Below, one piece after another: positions 52,769-61,743 of a stretch of DNA of 64,000 nucleotides. The stretch is taken from positions 744,001 to 808,000 of the forward strand of contig OZ245326.1 in the NCBI GenBank assembly GCA_965225915.1, read 5' to 3'. A model generated the notes under the pieces. It was not told where the DNA came from and ran no database searches. It was given only the letters and a program-made list of their open reading frames with translations. This DNA comes from JAAXHH01 sp965225915 (lineage in GTDB: Bacteria > JAAXHH01). The stretch's first letter is position 1. Every line of letters starts with the position of its first letter. Made by a program: the position numbers and the translations under genes.

Positions 52769-54181
52769 TTACTGGGGCCGGCCTCCGCGCTCAGCCCGCA
52801 TCTGACGGAAACGTTCGACCAGAAAAGCGCGCTGCTTGTCCTCGTCGTTCGCGAAATCCGAATCTTCTTCCACCTGTTTGTCGTAGTCCGCCTTGATCTG
52901 CGGATTCTGGAACATCCGTTCCTTCAGCTGGTCCAGGTCCATGGCCATCATGCGGTTACCGCCCATGCCGCCGGATCGGCCACCGGCGCTTTCACTCGAT
53001 CCACCCATGCTGGCTGGACGACCTCCGGTTCCGCCTCCCATGCCCGCGGGTTGTCCTGCCATGCCCTCGGCGGCGGGTGGCGCCGGCTGCCCGACGATCC
53101 GGACGGGCGCGCCGTTACGCAGCCCCTCCTGACCCACGGTAATGATGGAATCTTCATCGGACAGGCCGGACAATACCTCCACGTAATCCCCCTCCGCAAT
53201 CCCGATTTCGAGTAGCTGCTTTTCGGCCGTGCCATCTTTGAAAAGAAAGGCGTAGGATCCTTCGGCCTCGGCCACCAGGGCCTTCTTCTCGACCCGCAAC
53301 GCGTCTTCGTGGATCGCGGTAACCAGGTTGACCGTGGTGAACATGCCAGGTCTCAATGTGCCTCTTCGATCCTGGATTTCCACCGTAACCTTTACGGTGC
53401 CGCTCAGAGGGTCCACAACAGGACTGATCCGGGCGACCTCGCCCACATGGGTCTGGTCCGATCCTTCGACTTTGATACGAACCGACTGTCCCGGCCGGAC
53501 CTGCGCGATATCCTTCTCGGGTACGAAGATGCGGGCAAGCAACGGGTCAAGGTCCGCTGTCCTGAAGACCACGTCGTTGTTGTTGACCAGGTTGCCCACG
53601 TCGATCATCCGATCCGTCACGATGCCGGCGAAAGGACTTCGGATGGTAGTGTAGGCAAGTTGAAGTTTCGCCGACTCGTACTGGGACTTTGCCGCTTCGT
53701 ACTGGAACCTGGTCTGTTCGAATTCCTGGCTGCTCAGGAGTTCCTGTTCCTGAAGTTCCTGCGCCCTATTGTAGTTCGACTCCAGGCTGTTCATATTCAC
53801 TTCCCGTTCTTGAAGCGTCAGGTCCAGGACGTCGGTGTCGAGCTGAGCAAGCGGCTGTCCCTCTTCCACGATGTCGCCTTCTTCGACGAAGATGGTCTTC
53901 ACCAGCCCCTGCGTACGGGACACGACGTCCACATGCCGTTCCGCTTCCAGCGAGGTATAGGTGAGCAGAGTCGCCGCGATATTACCCCGTCCCACGGTCT
54001 TCACCTCGACCGGTATGGAGGCGCCTGTGCGGGCCATTGCGCCCATGCCAGACCCGCCGCCCCGGGCATTCTGTGCCGCGCTGTCCTCCGCTTCCTCTTC
54101 GCCACCGCAGGCGAGCGTGCCCATCATCACCGCCGCCACCGACCAGTAAACCAGTTTTTTCATCCCAAACCACCTGAACAT
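52769..54181 (-). CDS. RND periplasmic adaptor (HlyD/MFP) lipoprotein
   Basis: 470 aa. N-terminal lipobox: MKKLVYWSVAAVMMGTLAC, with the predicted lipidated Cys following GTLA. The body has the MFP sequence: lipoyl half GLVKTIFVEEGDIVEEGQPL, a helical hairpin (NSLESNYNRAQELQEQELLS), SPFAGIVTDRMID and a beta-barrel domain around RPGQSVRIKVEGSDQ. The C-terminus is Gly/Met-rich with a helical tail, an addition over the core family. AAGGAG is six bases before ATG 54181. It links the RND pumps to the outer membrane. It precedes the RND genes and follows the Spy-like gene. Confidence 0.93.
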   Translation of the reverse strand: MFRWFGMKKLVYWSVAAVMMGTLACGGEEEAEDSAAQNARGGGSGMGAMARTGASIPVEVKTVGRGNIAATLLTYTSLEAERHVDVVSRTQGLVKTIFVEEGDIVEEGQPLAQLDTDVLDLTLQEREVNMNSLESNYNRAQELQEQELLSSQEFEQTRFQYEAAKSQYESAKLQLAYTTIRSPFAGIVTDRMIDVGNLVNNNDVVFRTADLDPLLARIFVPEKDIAQVRPGQSVRIKVEGSDQTHVGEVARISPVVDPLSGTVKVTVEIQDRRGTLRPGMFTTVNLVTAIHEDALRVEKKALVAEAEGSYAFLFKDGTAEKQLLEIGIAEGDYVEVLSGLSDEDSIITVGQEGLRNGAPVRIVGQPAPPAAEGMAGQPAGMGGGTGGRPASMGGSSESAGGRSGGMGGNRMMAMDLDQLKERMFQNPQIKADYDKQVEEDSDFANDEDKQRAFLVERFRQMRAERGGRPQ

Positions 54182-54292
54182 GAACCGCTCCTTCAATTGT
54201 AAGTTCCGTTGCACTCCGGCCTGATGGATCTGCCGCCGATTGGCGGTTGCCGCCTGTTCATCCTCGCCGGTCCGCCGAACCGCCGTTCCCGG

Positions 54293-54751
54293 CTACCTGC
54301 GCCGGTATCCGTTCCTGAACCGCTCCTTGATTATGGTGAAGAACTTCGTCTGTTGCTCGGCGCTCAGCACCTCTTTGTGCGCCACGATGTAATCGAAGAC
54401 CAGGGCTTCCCGCTCCGCCTGCAACGAATCCATCTCCGCCTTGAGACGGTCGATCTCCCCGCTGTCCGCGGACGGCTCCATGAGCAGACCGTACAACTGG
54501 TCACGCTTGCCGCGGTACTCTTCCCTGTAGGGTTTCATGCGATCACCGAGTTCGGTGCGCAGTTTCTTAACCTGTTCCGCCTGCGCCTCAGTGAGACCGA
54601 GCTGTTCGGTAATGGACATGCGCGCCTCGCGTCTGCCATCGCGCCCGCGCCGCTCATCGTCTCCCCACCGGTGATACGCGCGGGTCGCCAGCGAGGCCAC
54701 GTTAATGACCGTCAGCAGGACCACGCCCCATATGATCAGTTTCTTCTTCAT
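54293..54751 (-). CDS. Spy/CpxP-like periplasmic protein
   Basis: 152 aa. Membrane anchor or signal at residues about 5-24 (LIIWGVVLLTVINVAS), then LTEAQAEQVKKLRTEL, the LTxxQ-type motif of Spy/CpxP family proteins, a long helical middle and a second similar turn LSAEQQTKFF. Spy/CpxP-type proteins chaperone or sense misfolded periplasmic proteins and are often under envelope-stress control. It lies between the anti-sigma gene and the adaptor, the expected place for a regulated stress gene. Family call is by LTxxQ pattern. Confidence 0.82.
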   Translation of the reverse strand: MKKKLIIWGVVLLTVINVASLATRAYHRWGDDERRGRDGRREARMSITEQLGLTEAQAEQVKKLRTELGDRMKPYREEYRGKRDQLYGLLMEPSADSGEIDRLKAEMDSLQAEREALVFDYIVAHKEVLSAEQQTKFFTIIKERFRNGYRRR

Positions 54752-54826
54752 CTATCCAAACCTTTACTCGTCCGGACCTTCTGTTACTCGTCCCGAGACT
54801 TCAGTTTCTCGTCCCGGCGCACCCGA

Positions 54827-55321
54827 TCATCTTTCTGGATCGTCCACGGGTTCATCCCAGTCCAGCAGCAGGTATTCCTCGCCGACCGATTCAGCCGAGA
54901 TATCCTGCAGGTCTTCGGCAAAAGAGAAGGCCAGTTCGTTCGATTCCATGGGTAACGTATCCAGCTGCGCCGTATCCCCGTTGGGACCGCTGCCGAGATA
55001 GGTCCCGATCAGGATGCCCACGGCCAGCGACGCGGCCATCAGCACCGGACGGGCAAGCCCAGCCAGCCGCGACGCGACCGTCGGACCGGGTTCGGTGAGA
55101 TCTTCACCCCGAAGGGCTGCTTCAACGCGTGTGTGCGACCGCAATGCAGGGCCGGGAACACTCAAAAGCGTCTCGGAATCCCACACCGCGCGCAGTGCGT
55201 TCACACGCTCCCCGCACCGAGGGCAGGTCTTCAGATGCTCCTCGCATCGCGCCTGCTCTTCTGCCGGCAGGTCCCCGTCAATATAGAGGAAGATCCGATC
55301 TTCAAGGAAACGATGATTCAT
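54827..55321 (-). CDS. zinc-finger anti-sigma factor (zf-HC2/ZAS type)
   Basis: 164 aa. N-terminal zinc-binding anti-sigma motif CEEHLKTCPRCGERV (His and three Cys, spaced as in ZAS), followed by a long helix, and a TM helix at about residues 92-112 (PVLMAASLAVGILIGTYLGS). It would hold the ECF sigma factor encoded upstream at the membrane and release it on an envelope signal. The C-terminal periplasmic part is acidic. It is separated from the sigma gene by a secreted-protein gene. Confidence 0.9.
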   Translation of the reverse strand: MNHRFLEDRIFLYIDGDLPAEEQARCEEHLKTCPRCGERVNALRAVWDSETLLSVPGPALRSHTRVEAALRGEDLTEPGPTVASRLAGLARPVLMAASLAVGILIGTYLGSGPNGDTAQLDTLPMESNELAFSFAEDLQDISAESVGEEYLLLDWDEPVDDPER

Positions 55322-55618
55322 GAATCAGAAATCCGTTTTTCACTTCCCTTCTAGTCCCCGCACTCCCGCCGATTCCAGCTAGCGCGCGGCACGTAGAATG
55401 AGAAAGTCACTTAAAGTGGGAAAAGCCGCCAACAATACCCTGAAGAAAGCGTATTGGGGGTGCATTTTGGTGTATAGTTGGCATACTTTTAGACCATTTT
55501 TGGAGTACTTTTGGGCTACTTTTGGCGTAATTTTGCATACGAATACGTCACTTGGGATGCGACATCGAGTCATTTGACATGAATGGTTACAGACCTCCGG
55601 AAGATCGGGAGGCAAGGT
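55322..55618. other. AT-rich gap with helically phased T-tracts
   Basis: Runs of four or more T start at 55465, 55487, 55497, 55509, 55520 and 55531, i.e. spaced by 10-12 bases or by 22, nearly the DNA helical period. Such phasing predicts intrinsic curvature. A 78-codon minus-strand frame (55379-55615) crosses it but has odd composition and no ribosome site, so no gene is called. The gap separates the secreted protein gene from the anti-sigma gene. Confidence 0.6.
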
Positions 55619-56404
55619 CTAACCGCCCAGGCCCAGTTTCTGCAGGGCCTTGAATTTACCGTCCAGATAAGATCCCAGCAATTTGAACGTCGGTAGTGCG
55701 TTGTCCGCCCGCGTCAAGCTGATCACCGGATTATCAAAAAAATCCTGAATGAAGCCGGTGCGAGTCAGTTGAACGCTTTCCAATGCCCCTGTCCTAACGG
55801 AACGACGAATTCTCCTGATCGCGTATTCCCGCTCACCCAAAACAATATACTCCTCAGTGCGTAGATAAGGGGGGTACTCCTGACTTTCTATCTCATCCCA
55901 ATCGGGAGGTAAGCTACCGCCATGAAAACCGTCCTGCAATAAAGCCAGTCCACCCTGCGTATTCCAAACCTTATACAGGTCAGGGAGGCGATCTTTCCGT
56001 TCGTCAGACCCGGCCCGTTCGCGGACCTTGCGGTAATATTCAGCGGGGTTGTCGATAATACTTGCCATGTAGCTTTCCAAACGCAGCCGGTCATGCTCTC
56101 TAAAAATAAGCAGCGCAGCCTGTTGGCCCGCCTCGACCGCGGCTGATGCATCAACCCAGACGACTAACGCGTCTCCTTTGTACGTTCCACGATATTCCCC
56201 TGTCAGGCGATCAAACGGCCCGACCGTTTGTCGATTCGCCGCTGGCTCGCGTTGAGTATCAACGGCAAGTTCTTCACCGGGTTGACTGTTTGCCTGACCG
56301 GCGGTCAAGAACAACAGGGAAATGGAGATCCAAAATTTCAACCCCCGGCAGCCTGCATGTCTTAACATACCTCCGTTTTCAGCCGGGATTTTTCCACGAT
56401 TCAT
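55619..56404 (-). CDS. secreted hypothetical protein in the sigma/anti-sigma cluster
   Basis: 261 aa from ATG 56404. A signal peptide region (LKFWISISLLFLTAGQANSQ) ends near residue 41. The mature part is hydrophilic, with GEYRGTYKGDALVVWVDASA and YAIRRIRRSVRTG, and I recognise no domain. The ribosome site is weak (AGGTG upstream of the ATG). It lies between the sigma and anti-sigma genes on the same strand, so it may be a target or a third component of the stress response, but this is positional inference. Confidence 0.65.
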   Translation of the reverse strand: MNRGKIPAENGGMLRHAGCRGLKFWISISLLFLTAGQANSQPGEELAVDTQREPAANRQTVGPFDRLTGEYRGTYKGDALVVWVDASAAVEAGQQAALLIFREHDRLRLESYMASIIDNPAEYYRKVRERAGSDERKDRLPDLYKVWNTQGGLALLQDGFHGGSLPPDWDEIESQEYPPYLRTEEYIVLGEREYAIRRIRRSVRTGALESVQLTRTGFIQDFFDNPVISLTRADNALPTFKLLGSYLDGKFKALQKLGLGG

Positions 56405-56649
56405 GATCAGCACCTGATTCTTGTACCAGCTTTTAGTGATGTAAGTAATGATATGGGTTAGTTTGACGATCCATTTACTTATCTCACCTGGTCATTTTAC
56501 CTATCTCGCCTGGTCATTCCCCTTACTTATACACTTAGACAACCTATCCGTCCAATCCATTCGGTTTTTATCCAACGTGTTGCGGCCGATCACCACCAGT
56601 CAGACTCCAGGCATTTCCCGGGAAGTGGCAAGTCGTCATCGCGACCGAT

Positions 56650-57240
56650 CTACAAATCGTCCATGAATGACCGCAAACTTTTGCCCAGGTTGGACTTGGC
56701 CCGGTGCAACAAAGACTCCACGGCGGAAGGCGTACAGTCCATCGTTTCGGCAATGGCCTTGTAGGACATCCGTTCGAAGTGGGCGAGGATCAGCGCCGCG
56801 CGCTGTCTTTCCGGCAATGCGTCTATGGCCTCCCCGATGATGCGTTCCCGGTCCGCCTGCTGCATGTCTTCCTCGACACCGCCGCTCCGGTCACGGCCAG
56901 TCGTCGTCTCATCAACGCCTTCGTTCCAGAAATCCCGGGCCAGCCACTGCAATCGGCGTTTCCGACGACGGACGTTGAGACACTGGTTGACGGCGATCCG
57001 GTAGAGCCACGTGCCCGGGTCGGCATCGCCCCGAAACCGGCCGTAAGCCTGGAAAGCCCGGACGAATACGTCCTGGGTAATGTCCTCCGCCTCCTGCGGG
57101 TGTCCCATCAGCCGGAAGCAGGTCTGGTAGATGCGCGTGTGCCAGGTTTCGAAAAGCTCGCGCAAGACTTCCCGTTTTTCTTCCGGGGCGTCCCTGCGGT
57201 TTACTCCACCGTGGTTGGTTTCGGACAATGTCTGCGGCAC
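56650..57240 (-). CDS. ECF RNA polymerase sigma factor
   Basis: 196 aa. Region 2 starts RELFETWHTRIYQTCFRLMG with the core EAEDITQDVFVRAFQAYGRF, then WLYRIAVNQCLNVRRRKR. Region 4 is LPERQRAALILAHFERMSYK and SAVESLLHRAKSNLGKSL. It redirects RNA polymerase to stress-gene promoters. The anti-sigma gene lies downstream on the same strand with one gene between. The first 21 residues are acidic and flexible. It is the first gene of a seven-gene minus-strand run ending in two RND pumps. Confidence 0.95.
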   Translation of the reverse strand: MPQTLSETNHGGVNRRDAPEEKREVLRELFETWHTRIYQTCFRLMGHPQEAEDITQDVFVRAFQAYGRFRGDADPGTWLYRIAVNQCLNVRRRKRRLQWLARDFWNEGVDETTTGRDRSGGVEEDMQQADRERIIGEAIDALPERQRAALILAHFERMSYKAIAETMDCTPSAVESLLHRAKSNLGKSLRSFMDDL

Positions 57241-57572
57241 CTTCCGGTCACGCGTTGGGTATCGGGCATGACGCGGACAACGCCCGCGACATCCCGAGAT
57301 GATCCATGAAAACCACGGGTAATCTTACCCTTGCGCGGAGTACGAACGGACGCTATAGTTATGTGGACCGAAAACCCACATGATTTGCATGGCAAAAATA
57401 TGAAACACAAGCCGTTCGCCGGAGATTCCGCTACGTAGCTGGGTTTTCGCCGAACTCTGGTTCCAAACACTTTATTTATACCATTGAAACGCCGATATCT
57501 TGTCTATATGTTGTGGAGCCCGGACCAGGTCAGGTTACAAAGCCGGCGCCGCGGGCCATGACGGAGGTATCC
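57241..57572. promoter_or_regulatory. divergent control region of the ECF sigma gene and phyH, with inverted repeats
   Basis: 332 bases between divergent genes. CGAAAACCCA (57369-57378) and TGGGTTTTCG (57440-57449) form a perfect 10-bp inverted repeat 61 bases apart; a palindrome GCTACGTAGC (57430-57439) abuts the second arm. These look like regulator-binding sites. No clear ECF -35/-10 pair can be read by eye. Confidence 0.5.
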
Positions 57573-58544
57573 ATGAAACCCATTTCAGACGAACAGATGG
57601 CTTTCTTCGAAGACCAGGGTTATCTGCTGGTGAGGGGTCTGCTGAACCCGGAAGAGGATCTCGATCCCGTTATCGAGGAATACAAGGGCGTACTCGACAG
57701 GCTCGCGGGTGAACTGTACCTGGAAGGGGTCATCGCGTCGACCGACGACGACCTGCCCTTCGGGGAACGCCTCACGAAAATCTATGGGGAAAGCGGGAAA
57801 GTACACGCCCAGTACTTCGACTTCTCCCTGCCCCAGGGCGGAGTCAAGGCAGACACCCCTTTCTGGGCCGGACCCGCAGTGTTCCGCGCCTTGACCAACC
57901 CCGGTTTGCTCGACGCCGTGGAAGCCTTCATCGGACCGGAGATCTATTCGAACCCGGTCCAGCACGTACGCATCAAGCCGCCCGAGCACCTGACGCCGAT
58001 CAACCCGGACACCGGGGTGGTCCAGCTTGGCAGGACGCCGTTGCACCAGGACAACGGTGTGGTAACGTCGGAGGCTGACGATACGGACATGCTGACGGTC
58101 TGGTTTTCGCTGACCGAGGCAACCGTCGAGCAGGGTTGTCTCTGTGTCATACCTCGAAGCCACCGTGAGGGACTGCTCCATCACTGCCCGGACATCTGGG
58201 GTCTCGAAATACCGGAGAAGGTTTACGGCCGGTCCGCCATGGTGCCTTTGCCGATGGAGCGCGGCGACGTCCTGTTCCTGACCAAGCATACCTGCCATTC
58301 GTCCCTGCCCAACCTGAGCGACGAGATCCGCTGGAGTTTCGACCTGCGGTACAACCCGATCGGACAGCCGACGGGACGGGGTGCTTTCCCAGGATTCGTA
58401 GCCCGGAGCAAGGCGGATCCGGATCAGGTGTTAACCGACCCCCTTGCCTGGCACCGGATGTGGCAGGAAACCCGGGACCTTCTCGCCCGCCATGAAGATC
58501 CAGCCTTCAACCGCTGGAGCAAGGACCATCCCGTCTGCGCATAG
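57573..58544 (+). CDS. phytanoyl-CoA dioxygenase (PhyH) family protein, second copy
   Basis: 323 aa. Metal triad His158-x-Asp160 in LHQDNGVV and His242 in KHTCHSSLPN, with Arg in the following EIRWSFDLRY expected to bind 2-oxoglutarate. ATG 57573 is set by GGAGG (57563-57567); earlier in-frame ATG at 57558 lacks a ribosome site. It is only loosely related to the PhyH protein at 25982, so the substrates may differ. It converges with a TIM-barrel gene. Its upstream region contains inverted repeats shared with the divergent ECF sigma gene. Confidence 0.91.
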   Translation: MKPISDEQMAFFEDQGYLLVRGLLNPEEDLDPVIEEYKGVLDRLAGELYLEGVIASTDDDLPFGERLTKIYGESGKVHAQYFDFSLPQGGVKADTPFWAGPAVFRALTNPGLLDAVEAFIGPEIYSNPVQHVRIKPPEHLTPINPDTGVVQLGRTPLHQDNGVVTSEADDTDMLTVWFSLTEATVEQGCLCVIPRSHREGLLHHCPDIWGLEIPEKVYGRSAMVPLPMERGDVLFLTKHTCHSSLPNLSDEIRWSFDLRYNPIGQPTGRGAFPGFVARSKADPDQVLTDPLAWHRMWQETRDLLARHEDPAFNRWSKDHPVCA

Positions 58545-58656
58545 GGTGGTGGGACCGCTTTTCTGTCCATTGCATCTGTTGAAAGGTTGGGCTACTCTTC
58601 AACTATGAGGGTGGGCGCGGCAATCGAGTACGTCCACAACGAATCCGGTCCGCCCG

Positions 58657-59511
58657 TCACTGAAACCGTACGCCAGTCTTCGCGGCGGATTCCACGAGGA
58701 ATCGCCTGACCTCCGCCACCTGCCCGTAGTCGGCCAAATGCTCGATGACCACGCACGTCCAGTCCGGTAGCGTCGCCGCGCGGCTCAGCAGGCGTCCGTA
58801 GTCCAGCACGCCCTGGCCGGCGGGCCGTTCTTCGAGGTGGACGATGAGCGGAATGCCCCGGGCCGCCGTGTCCTTGGCATGAACGTTCACGATCCGGCTG
58901 CCCAGGCGGTCGAAGGCGTCGTCTATGAAGGCACCGGACCTGTACAAGGAAAGGGGATCGAGGATGTTGGCGGGATCGAAGTTGATACCGACCCCCCGGT
59001 GGCCAACATCCTCCACCACCATCGCGGCCCTGTTCACGGTGGACAGGATCGACATCAGCGACATTTCCGGCGCAATGGTGACGCCGTGGTCCGCCGCGAA
59101 AGGCGCGATCTCCTTCAATGCGGCGATAAGACACCGCAGCACGTCTTCGCCGTGATTCTCCGGGTGGGGATACCAGGGGTTCTCGGGGTGCATGCCGCCG
59201 GCCTCTATCAGGAGCACCCGGCAGCCGAGGGCCGCGGCCAGGGGAACGCGTTCCCGCAAGATCCGCAGGTTGGCCGCCGATTCGGCGGTATCCGGACGCA
59301 CCAGGGGGGAGTCGACGCTCCATACCTGGCCGATGGAGACCCCCTCCGCCTCCAGGATCTCCCGGATCCTGCCGCACGCGGCTATATCTGTAGATACGGC
59401 CGGTTCCAGGTCCACCCCGATGACCTCGAAACCCAATTCCCCGACCCACTTGGCCGTACCCGGGGTAATCCGGTCCAGGGGTGGTACGAAACTATCCAGG
59501 CAGAGTCGCAT
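58657..59511 (-). CDS. xylose-isomerase-like TIM barrel protein
   Basis: 284 aa. It begins MRLCLDSFVPPLDRITPG, a start seen in AP-endonuclease-2-type barrels. The metal-ligand-like segments are VLLIEAGGMH near 102, APEMSLMS near 145, NFDPANIL near 175 and VNVHAKDTAA near 207. It is likely an isomerase or epimerase of sugar phosphates or inositol derivatives. Minus strand, convergent with the PhyH gene, divergent from the NagB-PIG-L fusion. A second frame covering the same region in another phase is a shadow. Confidence 0.85.
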   Translation of the reverse strand: MRLCLDSFVPPLDRITPGTAKWVGELGFEVIGVDLEPAVSTDIAACGRIREILEAEGVSIGQVWSVDSPLVRPDTAESAANLRILRERVPLAAALGCRVLLIEAGGMHPENPWYPHPENHGEDVLRCLIAALKEIAPFAADHGVTIAPEMSLMSILSTVNRAAMVVEDVGHRGVGINFDPANILDPLSLYRSGAFIDDAFDRLGSRIVNVHAKDTAARGIPLIVHLEERPAGQGVLDYGRLLSRAATLPDWTCVVIEHLADYGQVAEVRRFLVESAAKTGVRFQ

Positions 59512-59670
59512 ACGGGCACTCGTCTTGTTCCATTAAAATGAATAATATGAAATAGTTATAAAATTCAAACGGTCCTGTTGGTTGAAGGATTTGACACGTT
59601 TGTATATAATATCATATATATTGGAAGTGAAATCGGAAACCAATATAGCCCATTTAACCAGGACGATCCG

Positions 59671-61521
59671 TTGCATCCTGCCACCGAACATATCCCCATA
59701 GTCGTCTGTCCCGACCACAAGACGCTAGCGCGGACGGTCGCCCGGGAAATCGTCGATTACACCCTGAGCCGGGCCGAGGCGGGTGAATTGGCCGTGCTGG
59801 GGCTGTGTACGGGCTCCACGCCCATCGGCGTGTACGCCGAGTTGATCGCCCTGCACCAGGGCGGCGTCAGTTTCGAAAACGTCGTCGCCTTCAGTCTCGA
59901 CGAATACTATCCCATGTCGCGGCAGTCGCCCCAGAGCTACCACCGCTACATGCGGGAGAACCTCTTCAACCATGTGGACATTCCCGATGACCAGATCTTC
60001 AATCCCCTGGGAGATCTGTCTCCCGAGAAGATCGAAGAGCACTGCGCGTGGTACGAGGAACGCATCCGGGAAGTGGGCGGCATCGGCATCCAACTCCTGG
60101 GTATCGGCCGCACGGGTCACATCGGCTTCAACGAGCCCGGTTCGCTGCACGGCACGCGGACCCGGCTGATCCGGCTGGACGAGATCACGCGCAAAGACGC
60201 GGCATCCGATTTCTACGGCGAGGAGAACGTGCCCATCGAGGCCGTGACCATGGGCGTCGGCACCATCCTGGATGCCAGACGCATCATCCTCATGGCCACG
60301 GGCGAACACAAGGCTCTCATCGTACGGCAGGCGGTCGAGGGCGAGGTGAGTCCCCTCGTCGCGGCCAGCTACCTGCAGAACCATCCGAACGCGACGGTGT
60401 TCATCGATCCGTCCGCTTCGAGCGAACTCACCCGCGTTAAGCGACCCTGGCTGAACAACCATGCGGTGGAATGGACCGACCAGCTATCGCAGCGGGCCGT
60501 GCTCTGGCTGTGCGAACAGGCGGAGAAACCTGTGCTGCACCTGCAGCGTCGCGATTACAACGCCCATGACCTCTACTCCCTGGTCGACGCGGTCCCGTCC
60601 GTCGACGAGCTCAACCGGAAGACCTTCGACGCGGTCCGTGACAGGATCTACGGCCGTCAGGACCTATTTACCAATAAGCGGTGTATCTGCTTCTCGCCCC
60701 ACCCGGACGACGACGTCATCTCCATGGGCGGAACGCTGCTTCGGCTGTCCGGAGTCGGCAACGACGTGACCATCGCCTATATGACGAGTGGCAACATCGC
60801 CGTCTTCGACGAGGACGTGAAGCGGCTGATCGACTTCATCGGACTGACCTTCCGCGACCTGGGATGTCCCCACGAACGGTTCGACGGGATCGTACAGACC
60901 GTCCGGGTCTTCCTCGAGAAGAAACAGCCGGGACAGATCGACATCCCCGAGGTCCAGGTCATCAAGACCAATATCCGCCGCTCCGAGGCCATCGCGGCGG
61001 CTTCGACGCTGGACATCCCCCCGGAAAAGACCCGTTTCCTGGACCTGCCCTTCTACAAGACGGGCCAGGTGAAGAAGAACCCCATCGGCGAGGACGACGT
61101 GGCCATCGTCCTGGACCTGCTCAACGACGTCCAACCCGAGGTCGTCTTCGTCGCAGGCGACCTGTCCGACCCCCACGGGACCCACCGCATGTGCAAGGAG
61201 GTCATCGACCAGGCCCTCGCCGTCTACAACCGGACGGAACCGGAGGTGTGGCTCTACCGGGGCGCCTGGCAGGAGTGGGAAGTAGACGAGGTGGACGTGT
61301 TCATCCCCCTTTCCTACGAAGATCTCCAGCGCAAGATCCAGGCCATCTTCCGGCACGAGTCCCAGAAGGACACCGCCATGTTTCCCGGCGCATACGACGA
61401 CCGCGAGTTCTGGGAGCGGGTGCAGGACCGGAACACCCATACGGCCCGGCGCATGGACAAGCTGGGATTCCCCCAGTACTACGCCATGGAAGCCTTCGTG
61501 CTGGAACGCGGCGGGTCGTGA
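59671..61521 (+). CDS. nagB: glucosamine-6-phosphate deaminase fused to a PIG-L deacetylase-type domain
   Basis: About 616 aa. Residues 1-250 are NagB-like: LGLCTGSTPIGVYAEL, SLDEYYPM and GIGRTGHIGFNEPGS. Residues about 330-610 are PIG-L: CFSPHPDDDVISMGGTLLRL with the His-Pro-Asp-Asp zinc motif, and DPHGTHRMC near 505. A related fusion exists in Bacteroidetes, from memory. It may deaminate glucosamine-6-phosphate and deacetylate N-acetylglucosaminyl substrates. TTG 59671 has a weak AGGA site; TTG 59578 is an alternative with an AT-rich, less plausible N-terminus. Upstream lies an AT-rich promoter-like stretch. Confidence 0.88.
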   Translation: MHPATEHIPIVVCPDHKTLARTVAREIVDYTLSRAEAGELAVLGLCTGSTPIGVYAELIALHQGGVSFENVVAFSLDEYYPMSRQSPQSYHRYMRENLFNHVDIPDDQIFNPLGDLSPEKIEEHCAWYEERIREVGGIGIQLLGIGRTGHIGFNEPGSLHGTRTRLIRLDEITRKDAASDFYGEENVPIEAVTMGVGTILDARRIILMATGEHKALIVRQAVEGEVSPLVAASYLQNHPNATVFIDPSASSELTRVKRPWLNNHAVEWTDQLSQRAVLWLCEQAEKPVLHLQRRDYNAHDLYSLVDAVPSVDELNRKTFDAVRDRIYGRQDLFTNKRCICFSPHPDDDVISMGGTLLRLSGVGNDVTIAYMTSGNIAVFDEDVKRLIDFIGLTFRDLGCPHERFDGIVQTVRVFLEKKQPGQIDIPEVQVIKTNIRRSEAIAAASTLDIPPEKTRFLDLPFYKTGQVKKNPIGEDDVAIVLDLLNDVQPEVVFVAGDLSDPHGTHRMCKEVIDQALAVYNRTEPEVWLYRGAWQEWEVDEVDVFIPLSYEDLQRKIQAIFRHESQKDTAMFPGAYDDREFWERVQDRNTHTARRMDKLGFPQYYAMEAFVLERGGS

Positions 61522-61743
61522 TGTTCCGGAAGCCGCGCCGGCCGCGATGTCGGGCAGCCGTTACGGTCGTGATTTCCGACGGCACGCCTCCTCGAAAAGC
61601 TGTTGCTCTCCCAACCTCGACTCCATTATATTAGTCGGTCTTTACGAACGACGCCTTACCGGGACCCGAAGGGCTCTCTAACGGTGGAGACGTCGCGCAG
61701 GAAATGATTCTTTACCGGGATTCCGGGACTATCGGAGGCAGAT

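Noticed and set aside
61301..61585. Minus-strand frame opposite the end of the NagB-PIG-L fusion
   Set aside because: Antisense to a clear coding region and Arg/Gly-rich as expected from reversed GC-rich codons.
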